A program made the translations under genes and the position numbers. From Shouchella miscanthi (GTDB lineage Bacteria > Bacillota > Bacilli > Bacillales > Bacillaceae_D), in assembly GCF_007725405.1 (NCBI RefSeq), contig NZ_CP042163.1, positions 744,001-808,000 of the forward strand: a stretch of DNA of 64,000 bases, read 5' to 3'. The notes under the pieces were generated by a model. That model was not told where the DNA came from and made no database searches. It worked only from the letters and a program-made list of their open reading frames with translations. Each line of letters opens with the position of its first letter. Within the stretch, counting starts at the first letter, position 1. Shown here piece after piece: positions 54,192 to 63,165 of the stretch.

Positions 54192-54839
54192 ATGACCAAA
54201 GAAATCATCTTACAAGACTTACAAAAAACAGGTAAGTACATGATGGATAAAGATCTTGCTTGGGGAACCGCAGGTAATATTAGCGCTCGCTGTGAACAAG
54301 GGTATTTTATTTCAGCAACAGGCACGTATTTAGGTGAACTAGAGATAGAGGACTTTTCTTATTGTGAGAAGGGCGAACACCTTGTTGGGAAGAAACCGTC
54401 GAAGGAATTCTTGATGCATGAAGGCATTTATGAAGAGCGCAAGGAGATTGGAGCGGTGCTTCACTCCTCCCCTTTTTACAGTACGTTGATTGCGAATACA
54501 AGTCTTGATCTGCCGTCTAACTACTTTGTTGAAGCAATGTATTATCTGGAGAAAGTCGTGCGTATTCCTTATTACCATCCAGGCAGTAAAGAGCTGGCTC
54601 AAGCGGTGAAAAGCAAGGCGAAGGAAGGAAATGTATTTCTTCTAGAAAATCATGGCGTCATCGTTTGTGATGTCAATATTAAAGAAGCAAGAACGGCGCT
54701 ACAAACATTGGAATACACAGCAAAAATGTTTATAACAGCCATGGAAAAAGGAATTCAAATAAATGGTCTTGATGAGAAGACAGTTTATTCCTTCCTCCAC
54801 GAAGCTGGTTACAAACCTGTACGCCAGTGGAAGAAATAA
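54192..54839 (+). CDS. class II aldolase/decarboxylase (OtnC/FucA-like)
   Basis: A 215-residue zinc enzyme of the class II aldolase/adducin fold. Visible features: AWGTAGNISARC (phosphate loop), the catalytic Glu in EFLMHEGIY, the zinc histidines in VLHSSPFYS and a third in ENHGVIVCD. In acid-sugar pathways this enzyme decarboxylates or cleaves the phosphorylated keto-acid to give a triose phosphate. It is the last gene of the operon, 13 bases after DctM, with GGAGGGG before its ATG. The exact reaction (decarboxylation or aldol cleavage) is not decided. Confidence 0.88.
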   Translation: MTKEIILQDLQKTGKYMMDKDLAWGTAGNISARCEQGYFISATGTYLGELEIEDFSYCEKGEHLVGKKPSKEFLMHEGIYEERKEIGAVLHSSPFYSTLIANTSLDLPSNYFVEAMYYLEKVVRIPYYHPGSKELAQAVKSKAKEGNVFLLENHGVIVCDVNIKEARTALQTLEYTAKMFITAMEKGIQINGLDEKTVYSFLHEAGYKPVRQWKK

Positions 54840-55240
54840 GAATGAAAAACCCACTTGAAATCCATCTCGATAATGAGCGTATTATCTCAAAGAGATACAA
54901 TCCTAATAGCCAATACATGGTCATAAGCGAGGCCTACGTCAGAATATCAGTCTTGACAACGGAGAAATTGTTTTAAGGAAGGGTCAGCGGAAGTACTTTG
55001 CCAATTGCAATTGATACACTATGTAAAAAAGGAAGAGGCTGTTAATTCTCTTATTTTTGACGGCTAATACTAAAAGGAGAGCACCAATTCGCTCTCCTTA
55101 TCCTGAATCCCTTTTATTAAATTTAATAAAATTTATCACTGTTATCTCGGATTTATTATTTGGCTTTCAAAAGCAGTATTCCACCAATCAAATGTCAAAA
55201 AAAATGAATGTGTAGTGAGTCGCCCTCTTCTTTTAATAGG
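54840..55240. other. intergenic region between acid-sugar operon and CRISPR leader
   Basis: About 400 bases. A 44-codon frame at 54842-54976 (MKNPLEIHLDNERIISK...) lacks a ribosome binding site and may be a remnant. A terminator stem AAGGAGAGC / GCTCTCCTT lies at 55074-55099, probably ending the operon. No cas gene or cas fragment is seen here. Confidence 0.5.
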
Positions 55241-55399
55241 TGCGAACCCGAAGCGAACATAAAATCCCTAGAAGACCCGCACCACTTTTTCGGATGAATG
55301 TGTGAGAATATGTAACGGATATGGAGCGTGGGTTCTTTTTCTTAATCAATTTGTGGTACTGTTTAATAGGAAAAGGTAGTTTTAAGCCTTTTTCTCGCT
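55241..55399 (+). promoter_or_regulatory. CRISPR leader
   Basis: A/T-rich segment directly before the first repeat. It contains GGTGCGAACCCGAAG, ACATAAAATCCCT and ACCCGCACC, reminiscent of leaders that follow cas2 in type I-C loci, and TTTTTCTCGCT at the repeat boundary. It marks the left side as the spacer-acquisition end and should hold the array promoter. Confidence 0.65.
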
Positions 55400-56415
55400 G
55401 TCGCACTCTATATGAGTGCGTGGATTGAAATGTTTTAAATTTGCCATTGTGACACTCTCCTATTGTCGCACTCTATATGAGTGCGTGGATTGAAATATTA
55501 TTCCACTAATAATGAAAAACAGTGGCAATAGTCGCACTCTATATGAGTGCGTGGATTGAAATATCAAGTCGTTCATTTGATCTCTCCTCTACTGTGTCGC
55601 ACTCTATATGAGTGCGTGGATTGAAATAGTTTGCACTATGAAATGAATCGCGGTGTATCTCCGTCGCACTCTATATGAGTGCGTGGATTGAAATTTTGAT
55701 GGTGAAAGAAAAAGGCTTTCTACTTTTATCGCACTCTATATGAGTGCGTGGATTGAAATAAAAGGAAAAAGATGATCCTAATTTTAGGGTTAATCGCACT
55801 CTATATGAGTGCGTGGATTGAAATATTGCTAAATGTCTGCTACTCATTGGCTCATATCATCGCACTCTATATGAGTGCGTGGATTGAAATCAAAAGAGAA
55901 ACCATGTATCTGTCTTGCTCATCTCATCGCACTCTATATGAGTGCGTGGATTGAAATACAGGTCTAACGCTAACTTGTACTTCACAATGTAATCGCACTC
56001 TATATGAGTGCGTGGATTGAAATATTTCTTCTTTTGTCTTAATACCTAACACATGAAATCGCACTCTATGTGAGTGCGTGGATTGAAATTTACAAAATAT
56101 TACCGTTGAAAGAGCACAAGAAAATCGCACTCTATGTGAGTGCGTGGATTGAAATGGGTACGACAGGTGCGCTTGTTTAGACGCCTCGCCATCGCACTCT
56201 ATATGAGTGCGTGGATTGAAATCCTTCGAATGACGAAAAAGCAGAAGGAATTGTGATCGCACTCTATGTGAGTGCGTGGATTGAAATATTTATACATCCT
56301 CCTCAAATAATTTAACCGTGCTCATCGCACTCTATAAGAGTGCGTGGATTGAAATCTGTTGAACGAATTGACCATTAATTTTAAACCAATCGCACTCTAT
56401 ATGAGTGCGTGGATT
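55400..56415 (+). CRISPR. CRISPR array, 16 repeats and 15 spacers, type I-C-like repeat, no adjacent cas genes
   Basis: Repeats are 32 bases: GTCGCACTCTATATGAG followed by TGCGTGGATTGAAAT, with stem GCACTC / GAGTGC and the ATTGAAAT 3' tag of type I-C. Starts: 55400, 55465, 55531, 55596, 55663, 55728, 55793, 55859, 55926, 55992, 56058, 56124, 56191, 56256, 56324, 56389. Spacers are 33-36 bases. Repeats 1-5 begin with G, 6-16 with A. Repeats 11, 12 and 14 have TATGTGAG, repeat 15 TATAAGAG. The last repeat keeps only its first 27 bases, marking the distal end. Confidence 0.97.
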
Positions 56416-56508
56416 ATAGAGTGCACGAATTAGAATGATGACCATATCATCCTAGAAAATCGGACTATGTATCCCTCTCGCTATGTCTGTACTTGTAAAT
56501 GTCTAGAC

Positions 56509-56538
56509 AAAAACCCCCACTTGTAAAGTAGGGGTTTT
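56509..56538 (-). terminator. terminator after the DASS transporter
   Basis: Minus-strand stem AAAACCCCTACTT / AAGTGGGGGTTTT with T-rich tail. Confidence 0.88.
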
Positions 56539-56543
56539 CAAGT

Positions 56544-58049
56544 TTACAATCCAAACACAATTGGCATCCAGAAGTACACGGCTCCGGTAATGACGATAAT
56601 AGAGACGATGTTGAGCCATACACCAGCTTTCGCCATGTCACCGACAGCGAGATAGCCTGCGCTAAATACAGCTGTATTCGGAGGTGTGGCCACTGGGAGC
56701 ATATAACAGGAACCAGCAGCTAGTGCAGCTGCAGCCATAAGAGGTAGAGGATCAACACCTAAGGCAATACCGAGTCCGACAGTAAGTGGTAGAATTAAAT
56801 TTGAAACGGCTGTATTCGAGAGAATTTCAGTAATCCCGAGTACAAATACGACTAAAAGCAATAGGACAAAAATGTATTCCATCCCTTGAAGCATTTGTAG
56901 TAAATCTCCAATCGATTCATTCAGCCCAGATTCTCCAAAAGCGGCTGCGATGGACATCCCTCCGCCAAATAGAATGAGAATTCCCCATGGGAGGTCTTTC
57001 ATATCTGTCCATTCGAGCACCCGCTCACCTTTTCTCGAACTAGGAAGAAAGAATAGTAAGACAGCACCAAATACGGAAATGGTGGCATCATTGAGATTGT
57101 CGAAAAACTCACCGACTTGACCAGGAATAAACCCAAGGGCGGAAACAAATGGAGACAATGTCCATAGTAAGACTGTAATGCCGAATACAACAGCCACTTT
57201 TTTCTCATCGGATGTAAAGTTTCCTAGTTTCGTTATTTCTTCTTTAATAAAGGCCATTGTACTTTCTGTGTCTTCATCATTTGAATCTACTTTGAATTGT
57301 ATTTTTGTTAAATAAAAGTAAACAACAATTAGTAAGATGATGGCTACTGGACTCGCGAATAATAACCATTCAGCAAATGTTACAGTGCGATCAAGCTGAG
57401 AGGATGCAATCCCTGCAAGTAGGGCATTCGGGACTGCTGCAACAAGGGTTGCAAGTCCACCAATTGTAGCTGCATAGGCGACTGCCAGTAGTATGCCTTT
57501 TGAGAAATAGTCGAAATTCTGACCTTTAAGGATGTTTTTATCTTTCACTTCGTTAATTAAAGCGATTGCAACGGGAAGCATCATCAATGCGGTAGCAGCA
57601 TTTGATACGAACATGGAAATGGCAGCGGTTGCGATTAAGATACCGAGAATGATTCGGTTGCTTTTCGTTCCGATCATCTTAATAATATTTAACGCGATGC
57701 GTCTATGTAGATTCCATTTTTGAATGGCAAGGGCGATGACAAAACCACCACCGTACATGAAAATTACGGAGCTGCCGTATGCTGGTGCAATTGAACCGAT
57801 CTCGACTCCGTTAAATGCAGGAAATAAAACAAGAGGGAGTAGAGACGTTACTGCCATATGGATCGGCTCTGTTACCCAGTATGTTGCAACGAGGAGGGTT
57901 ACCCCTAATACGATTTTTGGTTCATGGGATAAAACGCTTTCAGGAATGAGGAAATAAACTAAGGCAAAGAATAGAGGACCTAAGAATAGCCCGACTAAGT
58001 TGCGCGTTGTGTACTGCTTGTTGTTATCTGTCTCTTTGTTTGCCTCCAT
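56544..58049 (-). CDS. DASS/SLC13 family sodium-coupled carboxylate transporter
   Basis: A 501-residue membrane transporter with about eleven to twelve helices. DASS signature segments are visible: VSNAATALMMLPVAIALI (SNT motif region), ILLAVAYAATIGGLATLVAAVPN (quoted family match) and NTAVSNLILPLTVGLG near the C-terminus, each contributing a carboxylate/sodium site. Substrates in the family are di- and tricarboxylates or sulfate. Start MEANKE is eight bases after AAAGGAGT; an extended frame to 58118 lacks such a site. Monocistronic, terminator after it. Confidence 0.87.
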   Translation of the reverse strand: MEANKETDNNKQYTTRNLVGLFLGPLFFALVYFLIPESVLSHEPKIVLGVTLLVATYWVTEPIHMAVTSLLPLVLFPAFNGVEIGSIAPAYGSSVIFMYGGGFVIALAIQKWNLHRRIALNIIKMIGTKSNRIILGILIATAAISMFVSNAATALMMLPVAIALINEVKDKNILKGQNFDYFSKGILLAVAYAATIGGLATLVAAVPNALLAGIASSQLDRTVTFAEWLLFASPVAIILLIVVYFYLTKIQFKVDSNDEDTESTMAFIKEEITKLGNFTSDEKKVAVVFGITVLLWTLSPFVSALGFIPGQVGEFFDNLNDATISVFGAVLLFFLPSSRKGERVLEWTDMKDLPWGILILFGGGMSIAAAFGESGLNESIGDLLQMLQGMEYIFVLLLLVVFVLGITEILSNTAVSNLILPLTVGLGIALGVDPLPLMAAAALAAGSCYMLPVATPPNTAVFSAGYLAVGDMAKAGVWLNIVSIIVITGAVYFWMPIVFGL

Positions 58050-58204
58050 AAAATAAGACTCCTTTTTCAAAATATATTCCAAAAAACTAGTATAATGTTT
58101 CGATCCGTAGATTGTCAAAACGATAGAGAGAGAATGCTAAGGGGAAATCCTAGCAATAATAATAAGAGACGGAAGAAGAACTCTTCCTGTCTCTTATGTC
58201 TTCA

Positions 58205-59392
58205 TTATGATGTAATAGACGCAAAACGTAGCTTCGCCATTCTCTGAATCGCTTCTTCTAATCGATCTTCCTCTGCAAGTAAGCCAATTCGAACGTAGCC
58301 TTCGCCATATTGACCGAATCCATTTCCAGGTGCTACAACGAGATGTGCTTCTTTTAGTAAATAGTCAGCGAACGATTCGGATGTGAACCCTTGTGGAACA
58401 GGCATCCACACAAAGAAGGAGCCTTTTGGTGCTTCCACTTCTAAACCGATGCGTTTTAATCCGTTAACAAAGACATTTCGTCGTTTTTCATAACGGGCAA
58501 CTAGTTCTTTTACTTCGTTTTGATCGGATAAGAGTGCGGTTGCTGCAGCTTGTTGAATGGCACCGAACAGGCTGACGTACAGGTGATCTTGTAGTAAATT
58601 AATAGACTTTATAACCGACGCATTTCCAACCGCGAAACCAACACGCCAGCCAGCCATATTATATGTTTTTGAGAGAGTGTACATCTCGACGCCGGTTTCT
58701 TTTGCGCCAGCTGCTTGTAAAAAGCTCGGCGGTTTCACACCATCATAACCAATCGCACCGTATGCAAGATCGTGAACAACACAAATGTTATTCGCTGATG
58801 CAAACCGGACCGTTTCTTCGAAGAAATCGTGTGTGGCGACGCCAGCAGTTGGGTTATTTGGATAATTTAAAAACAAGAGCTTAGCTCGTTCGGCTGTTTC
58901 TTTTGAGATGGACCTGTAGTCTGGTAAAAAGTCATTTTCCGCAAGCAACGGAAAGAGTGACGCTTGAGCTTGTGCCAATGCAATACCGGACGTGTAATCA
59001 GGATAGCCTGGATCTGGTAGAAGCGCTACGTCGCCTGGATTTAGCAAGCATTGACTAATTTCTACAAGTCCTGTTTTGGCACCGAAAAGAACGGCGACTT
59101 CCGTTTCTGGATCGATGGTGACGTTGTATTCACGTTTATAAAATGTGGCAACAGCTTCTTTTAAAAAAAGATGACCACTAAAAGGAGAATATTGCTGAAA
59201 TTGTGGCTCGCTTGCCGCTTGCTGAAGCGTTTCAACAATAAAGTCTGGTGTCGGTAAATCAGGATTGCCCTGACCTAAATTAATGATGTCGTGACCTTGT
59301 GCTAGGTGTTTTCTTACAGTCGCTGTTAAACGGGCAAAAAATTGATCGGGAAGGCCTTGCAAAAGTGCTGATTGTTCAAATTGGGTCATCAT
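58205..59392 (-). CDS. mtnE: PLP aminotransferase of methionine salvage
   Basis: A 395-residue class I aminotransferase. PLP lysine is in YTLSKTYNMAGWRVG; other landmarks are GQGNPDLPTP near the N-terminus, NYPNNPTAG and the C-terminal VRIGLL with the carboxylate-binding Arg. As last gene after mtnW-X-B-D it should convert 4-methylthio-2-oxobutanoate to methionine. By sequence alone it could be any broad-specificity amino acid aminotransferase; context decides. Start has GGAGGGGAA directly before two ATGs. Confidence 0.85.
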   Translation of the reverse strand: MMTQFEQSALLQGLPDQFFARLTATVRKHLAQGHDIINLGQGNPDLPTPDFIVETLQQAASEPQFQQYSPFSGHLFLKEAVATFYKREYNVTIDPETEVAVLFGAKTGLVEISQCLLNPGDVALLPDPGYPDYTSGIALAQAQASLFPLLAENDFLPDYRSISKETAERAKLLFLNYPNNPTAGVATHDFFEETVRFASANNICVVHDLAYGAIGYDGVKPPSFLQAAGAKETGVEMYTLSKTYNMAGWRVGFAVGNASVIKSINLLQDHLYVSLFGAIQQAAATALLSDQNEVKELVARYEKRRNVFVNGLKRIGLEVEAPKGSFFVWMPVPQGFTSESFADYLLKEAHLVVAPGNGFGQYGEGYVRIGLLAEEDRLEEAIQRMAKLRFASITS

Positions 59393-59448
59393 TTCCCCTC
59401 CAAAAAATAGGGCTTAGGACAAAGGTGCCATAAGCCTGAATAAATCGA

Positions 59449-59997
59449 TTATACTTCTTTAGAGTTCTTAAAGGCAGGATCATCATACTTGTGCGCAACC
59501 CAACCTTCGGAATCAATGAAAAGGCGCACTGCAACAACTTGACGTTCGTCAGAAAGAGTGAAGAAGTGAGGTGTATCTACGGGAACGCTAATCACATCAC
59601 CTGGCTCTAGCTGGACATCGAAGTACCCAACGTCAGCCCCTTTTATCACAAAGCTTCCTGAGCCTGCGGTAATAGCACGAACTTCGTCTTCGGTATGGGT
59701 ATGAACCTGTTCAAACTTTTTCAGGAGCGCATCTAAATCAGGTGTATGTTCGTTTAATGCGATAACGTCCCAATTTTTGTAGCCGCGGCGTTCAGCAAGG
59801 GACCGAATATCGGCATCATACGTAGTTAAAATCTGTTCTTTGTCCTCATTACTGATTTGGCAGTTTCCTTGTAGGCTACTCGGTAATTTTGTCGGGTCCC
59901 ACTGTTCATATAGTACGTCTTGACTGTCTAAAAAAGCTTGTACTGCTTCTTGTCCTTTAATGATTTCCTCTGTGTCTCGAATAACGATTGTTGCCAT
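59449..59997 (-). CDS. mtnD: acireductone dioxygenase
   Basis: A 182-residue cupin enzyme that oxidises the acireductone intermediate of methionine salvage to 4-methylthio-2-oxobutanoate and formate. Metal ligands His99, His101, Glu105 and His144 are present (VHTHTEDEVR and VPVDTPHFF). Metal identity (iron or nickel) decides between on- and off-pathway products and cannot be read. It follows mtnB by 38 bases with GAGGAGG before ATG. Confidence 0.92.
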   Translation of the reverse strand: MATIVIRDTEEIIKGQEAVQAFLDSQDVLYEQWDPTKLPSSLQGNCQISNEDKEQILTTYDADIRSLAERRGYKNWDVIALNEHTPDLDALLKKFEQVHTHTEDEVRAITAGSGSFVIKGADVGYFDVQLEPGDVISVPVDTPHFFTLSDERQVVAVRLFIDSEGWVAHKYDDPAFKNSKEV

Positions 59998-60035
59998 TGT
60001 CCATTCCTCCTCAAAGTAGATACTAGGCGACGTAG

Positions 60036-60662
60036 TTAACGTGCCAACAGCTCTTTTTTTAGTTGATATGAAAATAAAAATTCAAAGGCTTCTAAATGTT
60101 TTTTAGCTTCAAACCCATTTCGTCCCCACGCAGTAATGCCATGGTTACGAATTAACACCCCATAAATGCCAGGGTGAATTCGATTGGCAACGGCATCTGC
60201 AAGCTTAGTAAGATCGGCGTAATTTTCAACAATTGGAACGGTTAATGCACCGTCTTCCTCCCAAATTTGAAAGGCTTTAATAAGCTCTTGGTTTCGAAAA
60301 ACAATTTCACCTTTGTCCCCGTAAAGATCGGAAATAAGGTTGTTATCAACTGTGTGGATGTGAAGGGAGCACCCTGCATCTGTTTGCTCATAAATGCGTT
60401 GGTGAAGCACCGTTTCAGCTGATGGTTTTAGTAAAGTTGTTTCAACTGGCTGGCTATCTCTTCCAACAAGAAGAAAGTCTTCAGATGTTCGCTTACGTTT
60501 GTCTTTGCCACTAGCTGTCACAAGAAAAGTGAGGGGATCAGTGGATACTTTGATGGATAAATTTCCACTTGTACCAGGAAACCAATCCCGTTCAGCAAGC
60601 TCATCTTTAATGGCTGCTAATTCATCCCATTTTTGTGTAAGAGAAAGTTGTCCAGTAGTCAT
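60036..60662 (-). CDS. mtnB: methylthioribulose-1-phosphate dehydratase
   Basis: A 208-residue class II aldolase-fold zinc enzyme that dehydrates methylthioribulose 1-phosphate. Phosphate loop [10 protein letters not shown], acidic SAETVLH and zinc histidines His101, His103 (CSLHIHTVD) and His174 ([10 protein letters not shown]) are seen. The start overlaps the mtnX stop by ATGA, so translation is coupled. Confidence 0.92.
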   Translation of the reverse strand: MTTGQLSLTQKWDELAAIKDELAERDWFPGTSGNLSIKVSTDPLTFLVTASGKDKRKRTSEDFLLVGRDSQPVETTLLKPSAETVLHQRIYEQTDAGCSLHIHTVDNNLISDLYGDKGEIVFRNQELIKAFQIWEEDGALTVPIVENYADLTKLADAVANRIHPGIYGVLIRNHGITAWGRNGFEAKKHLEAFEFLFSYQLKKELLAR

Positions 60663-61324
60663 CGCGTCACTCCTAACGTTTGTAAGGCATCTACAACGGT
60701 ATGGAACTGTTCAAAGCGCGTATAAGGGAGATGAAGAGCTTTGCATTTGTCTTCCAGATAGTCCCCACATACAAAAACATGGTCGGCGATTTTTGCTGCT
60801 TCAAGATCGGTTATGGAATCCCCAATAACAATTCGATAATAGGAATCTTCTGGGTACTGACGTAAAATAGATGGTTTGCAGCAACCGCAGTCATTTCCGC
60901 AATGTTGGTCACAGGCATGGGGCCACGTAATGTGAATTGTGTCACCACTAAAATCGCTGCCATTGCAATAAAGTTCCCCGTTTAATGAATACCCCCTCAA
61001 CATCGGTTCTACAAAAAAATCAATTCCGCCGCTGACAATGTGAAGGGGAATGTTTTGACGGTTGGTTTCATCGACAAAGGCGGCAAATCCAGAACGAATG
61101 GTTGCTTGTTGAACGAACGCACGAATCTCTTCTTTTTTTGAAGAAGGAATTAAATGAAACATGTCGCCAACACCAGAGCGAATGGAACGCTTTTGCGCAA
61201 GTATGTCATCTTTTATCTTTTCCCATTCAGGTGGAGCAAAAGCAGCCATAATGGCCATGATGTTGTCTTTCGTTGTTATGGTTCCATCAAAATCACAGAA
61301 TAGGACAGGTTGGCGTTGCGTCAT
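60659..61324 (-). CDS. mtnX: 2-hydroxy-3-keto-5-methylthiopentenyl-1-phosphate phosphatase
   Basis: A 221-residue HAD-superfamily phosphatase. Nucleophile and acid/base aspartates are Asp11 and Asp13 in FCDFDGT; the late motif [12 protein letters not shown] supplies magnesium ligands; a Cys/His cluster [12 protein letters not shown] in the cap is typical for MtnX. It dephosphorylates the product of MtnW to the acireductone. Start at MTQRQP is six bases after GGGAGG and overlaps the mtnW stop (ATGA). Confidence 0.92.
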   Translation of the reverse strand: MTQRQPVLFCDFDGTITTKDNIMAIMAAFAPPEWEKIKDDILAQKRSIRSGVGDMFHLIPSSKKEEIRAFVQQATIRSGFAAFVDETNRQNIPLHIVSGGIDFFVEPMLRGYSLNGELYCNGSDFSGDTIHITWPHACDQHCGNDCGCCKPSILRQYPEDSYYRIVIGDSITDLEAAKIADHVFVCGDYLEDKCKALHLPYTRFEQFHTVVDALQTLGVTR

Positions 61325-62511
61325 CCTTTTCCTCCCCACTGTTCAAGAGCTGCCGCGAGTTCAGTTTTTTCATAGGCGGCATCCGTTAACTGGGAATTCG
61401 TTAGCACTGCATCAATGGCTTGGCGAAAAGCTGTTGCACCAGCGGCAGCTCCTTGAGGATGCCCGTGAACACCGCCTCCAGCATTAATAACAGATTCTTT
61501 TCCGAAATCTTCAACCAATTGAGGAACGAGCCCTGGATGAATTCCTGCGGATGGAACAGGAAAAGAAGGGCGATAAACAGCTGATTCAGTTAATGCAGAT
61601 GCAATGGCGATTGTCTCGTTTTTCTTTAAGGCAACATTTCCGTATGGGGATGGAAATAGGACAAGGTCAGCGCCTGCCGCCCGTAACAGTGTACCTAGTA
61701 ATACTTTGTTAGAAATGCCGTACTGATCTGAAGCCGTTAACGCTCCAGATACTGCTGGATGAGCCATAATCGGTAGTTGAATGTCAGGGTCTTCTGCGAG
61801 GGCTTGCAGCACATCTAGTCCATACGCGAACACATTAAGCAAGAGTGCTGATGCACCGAGCTGCTTAGCTTGACGTGCTTTTTCTCGTAACTCATAGGTA
61901 CGGCCACTTAGATTAACAGCGTATAATACCCGCTTGCCGGTTTCCTGTTCAACTTGGTCGAGTATACGTTTTCCTCGTTTAACACGCTCTTCAAACGGTG
62001 TAAGAGGGTTATCAAACAAAATTTCATCATCTTTAACAAGGTCAACGCCACCACAGGCTTGCGCATAAAGCTGTTGTTCAAATTCATCAAGCCCCTTGCC
62101 GATCATTCCTTTAAAAATACTCATGACGAGCGGACGGTCATAAACACCAATTAGCTCACGAATACCTTCTATTCCAAAGGATGGTCCGGGGAATTGGCGA
62201 GCAACATCTTCGCTAAACGAGAGATCAATGAGCTTAATTGTGCCATCTAGTGACAGTTTCCCAAAAACGGTTGTTAATATAGCGGGAATGTCATGGCTAA
62301 AATTGGCTGAGGGGTAGCGCACTGTAAGAATTCCACTTTTACCGTCGTCTTGAACATCTACAACTACACCTTTATGCTTGTGAAGTTGTTGCTTTTCAAG
62401 TGTTGGCAAGTTCGTCCATGAACCAACCGTTAGTCCAAGAGCAATGTTTTCTGCTTTTTTATGTAAATCTCCACCACTTGGAACAAGGTAAGTCGCTGTC
62501 ACATCGCTCAT
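61321..62511 (-). CDS. mtnW: 2,3-diketo-5-methylthiopentyl-1-phosphate enolase (RuBisCO-like protein)
   Basis: A 396-residue RuBisCO-like protein that enolises the diketo intermediate of methionine salvage. The barrel contains [15 protein letters not shown] with the metal-site Lys-Asp-Asp-Glu, and the late glycine motif [10 protein letters not shown] that binds phosphate. True RuBisCO loop residues are missing, consistent with the RLP group. The start [11 protein letters not shown] follows AAAGGGG by eight bases. A frame extending to 62730 would run through the S-box riboswitch and is rejected. First gene of the mtnWXBDE operon. Confidence 0.93.
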   Translation of the reverse strand: MSDVTATYLVPSGGDLHKKAENIALGLTVGSWTNLPTLEKQQLHKHKGVVVDVQDDGKSGILTVRYPSANFSHDIPAILTTVFGKLSLDGTIKLIDLSFSEDVARQFPGPSFGIEGIRELIGVYDRPLVMSIFKGMIGKGLDEFEQQLYAQACGGVDLVKDDEILFDNPLTPFEERVKRGKRILDQVEQETGKRVLYAVNLSGRTYELREKARQAKQLGASALLLNVFAYGLDVLQALAEDPDIQLPIMAHPAVSGALTASDQYGISNKVLLGTLLRAAGADLVLFPSPYGNVALKKNETIAIASALTESAVYRPSFPVPSAGIHPGLVPQLVEDFGKESVINAGGGVHGHPQGAAAGATAFRQAIDAVLTNSQLTDAAYEKTELAAALEQWGGKG

Positions 62512-62540
62512 CGAAGTAGCCCCTTTCGTTATGCTTACAA

Positions 62541-62575
62541 ATAAAAACGTCCCCTTCGTATGAGGAAGAGGACGT
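62541..62575 (-). terminator. S-box expression platform terminator (mtnW side)
   Basis: Minus-strand stem ACGTCCTCTTCC / GAAGGGGACGT and TTTTTATT, 30 bases before the mtnW start. Together with the aptamer upstream it forms a SAM-dependent transcription switch. Confidence 0.9.
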
Positions 62576-62603
62576 GTCGCGTGTATACAACAAAAGTCGT
62601 GTC

Positions 62604-62717
62604 CTCTTATCTGCCACGCACAATGCGCGAGAGAATTAGCACCTTGAATCAGTCTAGGGACTGAAACAGGTTGCCGGGCTTCAACGGGCTCGTCCCTCCA
62701 CCTGCTCTTTATAAGAG
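62604..62717 (-). ncRNA. SAM-I (S-box) riboswitch controlling mtnWXBDE
   Basis: Minus-strand RNA with P1 arms CTCTTAT / ATAAGAG, the conserved AGGTGGAGGGA core, GAAGCCCGGCAACC, and a final GGTGCTAATTC. These are the S-box hallmarks. SAM binding should promote the terminator just downstream and shut off the operon when methionine is plentiful. Confidence 0.94.
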
Positions 62718-62753
62718 TTGTATCTTTCATTCAATTATGAATCGTTGGAATAG

Positions 62754-62782
62754 ATTATGACAGGGTTCTTGTGGCACGTCAA
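62754..62782 (-). promoter_or_regulatory. sigma-A promoter of the mtnWXBDE operon
   Basis: Minus-strand TTGACG, 17-base spacer, CATAAT, about 40 bases before the S-box aptamer. Confidence 0.75.
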
Positions 62783-62858
62783 TCTTTTTTTCTTCTTTAT
62801 TAAGATTCCAACAGACGGTTCTTTTGTAAACCGTTTGGATTTTTTTGAAAAAAGAGTA

Positions 62859-62888
62859 TTGACAAATAACGGAGCTGCATTTTATGAT
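62859..62888 (+). promoter_or_regulatory. sigma-A promoter of mtnK
   Basis: TTGACA at 62859 and TATGAT at 62883 with an 18-base spacer, about 25 bases before the plus-strand S-box aptamer. Confidence 0.78.
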
Positions 62889-62912
62889 TACTCCCAACAC
62901 AATAAAATATTG

Positions 62913-63050
62913 CTCTTATCGAGAGTTGGCTGAGGGATTTGGCCCTTTGACGCCCAGCAACCGACCTTCCGTATATTATTTTATGGAAACCTCTTAGAAG
63001 GTTCAAGGCACGGTGCTACATCCAACAGGTTATCACCTGAGAGATAAGAG
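62913..63050 (+). ncRNA. SAM-I (S-box) riboswitch controlling mtnK
   Basis: P1 arms CTCTTATC / GATAAGAG enclose GAGAGTTGGCTGAGGGATTT (core), GACGCCCAGCAACCG, and CACGGTGCTACATCCA. Same S-box class as on the other strand but with different peripheral loops, so not a recent duplicate. Confidence 0.94.
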
Positions 63051-63068
63051 ACGGATCAAGTATGCTAC

Positions 63069-63101
63069 CGCCTCTTTCTTGTACATGAAAGAGGCTTTTT
63101 A
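63069..63101 (+). terminator. S-box expression platform terminator (mtnK side)
   Basis: Stem GCCTCTTTC / GAAAGAGGC followed by TTTTTAT, 65 bases before the mtnK start. Confidence 0.9.
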
Positions 63102-63165
63102 TATGAAATGATGGCGTTAGGTGCAAGGAGAGTTGATACAAGCAAACGAATGAGGAGGAAAAAAG

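Noticed and set aside
54842-54976. 44-codon ORF after the class II aldolase gene
   Set aside because: No ribosome binding site, no recognisable family and no conserved context; kept only as a note in the intergenic entry.
55772-56262. ORFs inside the CRISPR array with repeated ALYMSAWIEI or FQSTHSHRVR motifs
   Set aside because: They are translations of the direct repeats and spacers.
54840-56543. cas genes adjacent to the array
   Set aside because: I examined both flanks on both strands; no Cas1, Cas2, Cas3, Cas4 or Cascade-like sequence is present.
62512-62730. N-terminal extension of mtnW through to 62730
   Set aside because: The extension is translation of the S-box aptamer and its terminator; the ATG at 62511 has a proper ribosome binding site and the family N-terminus.
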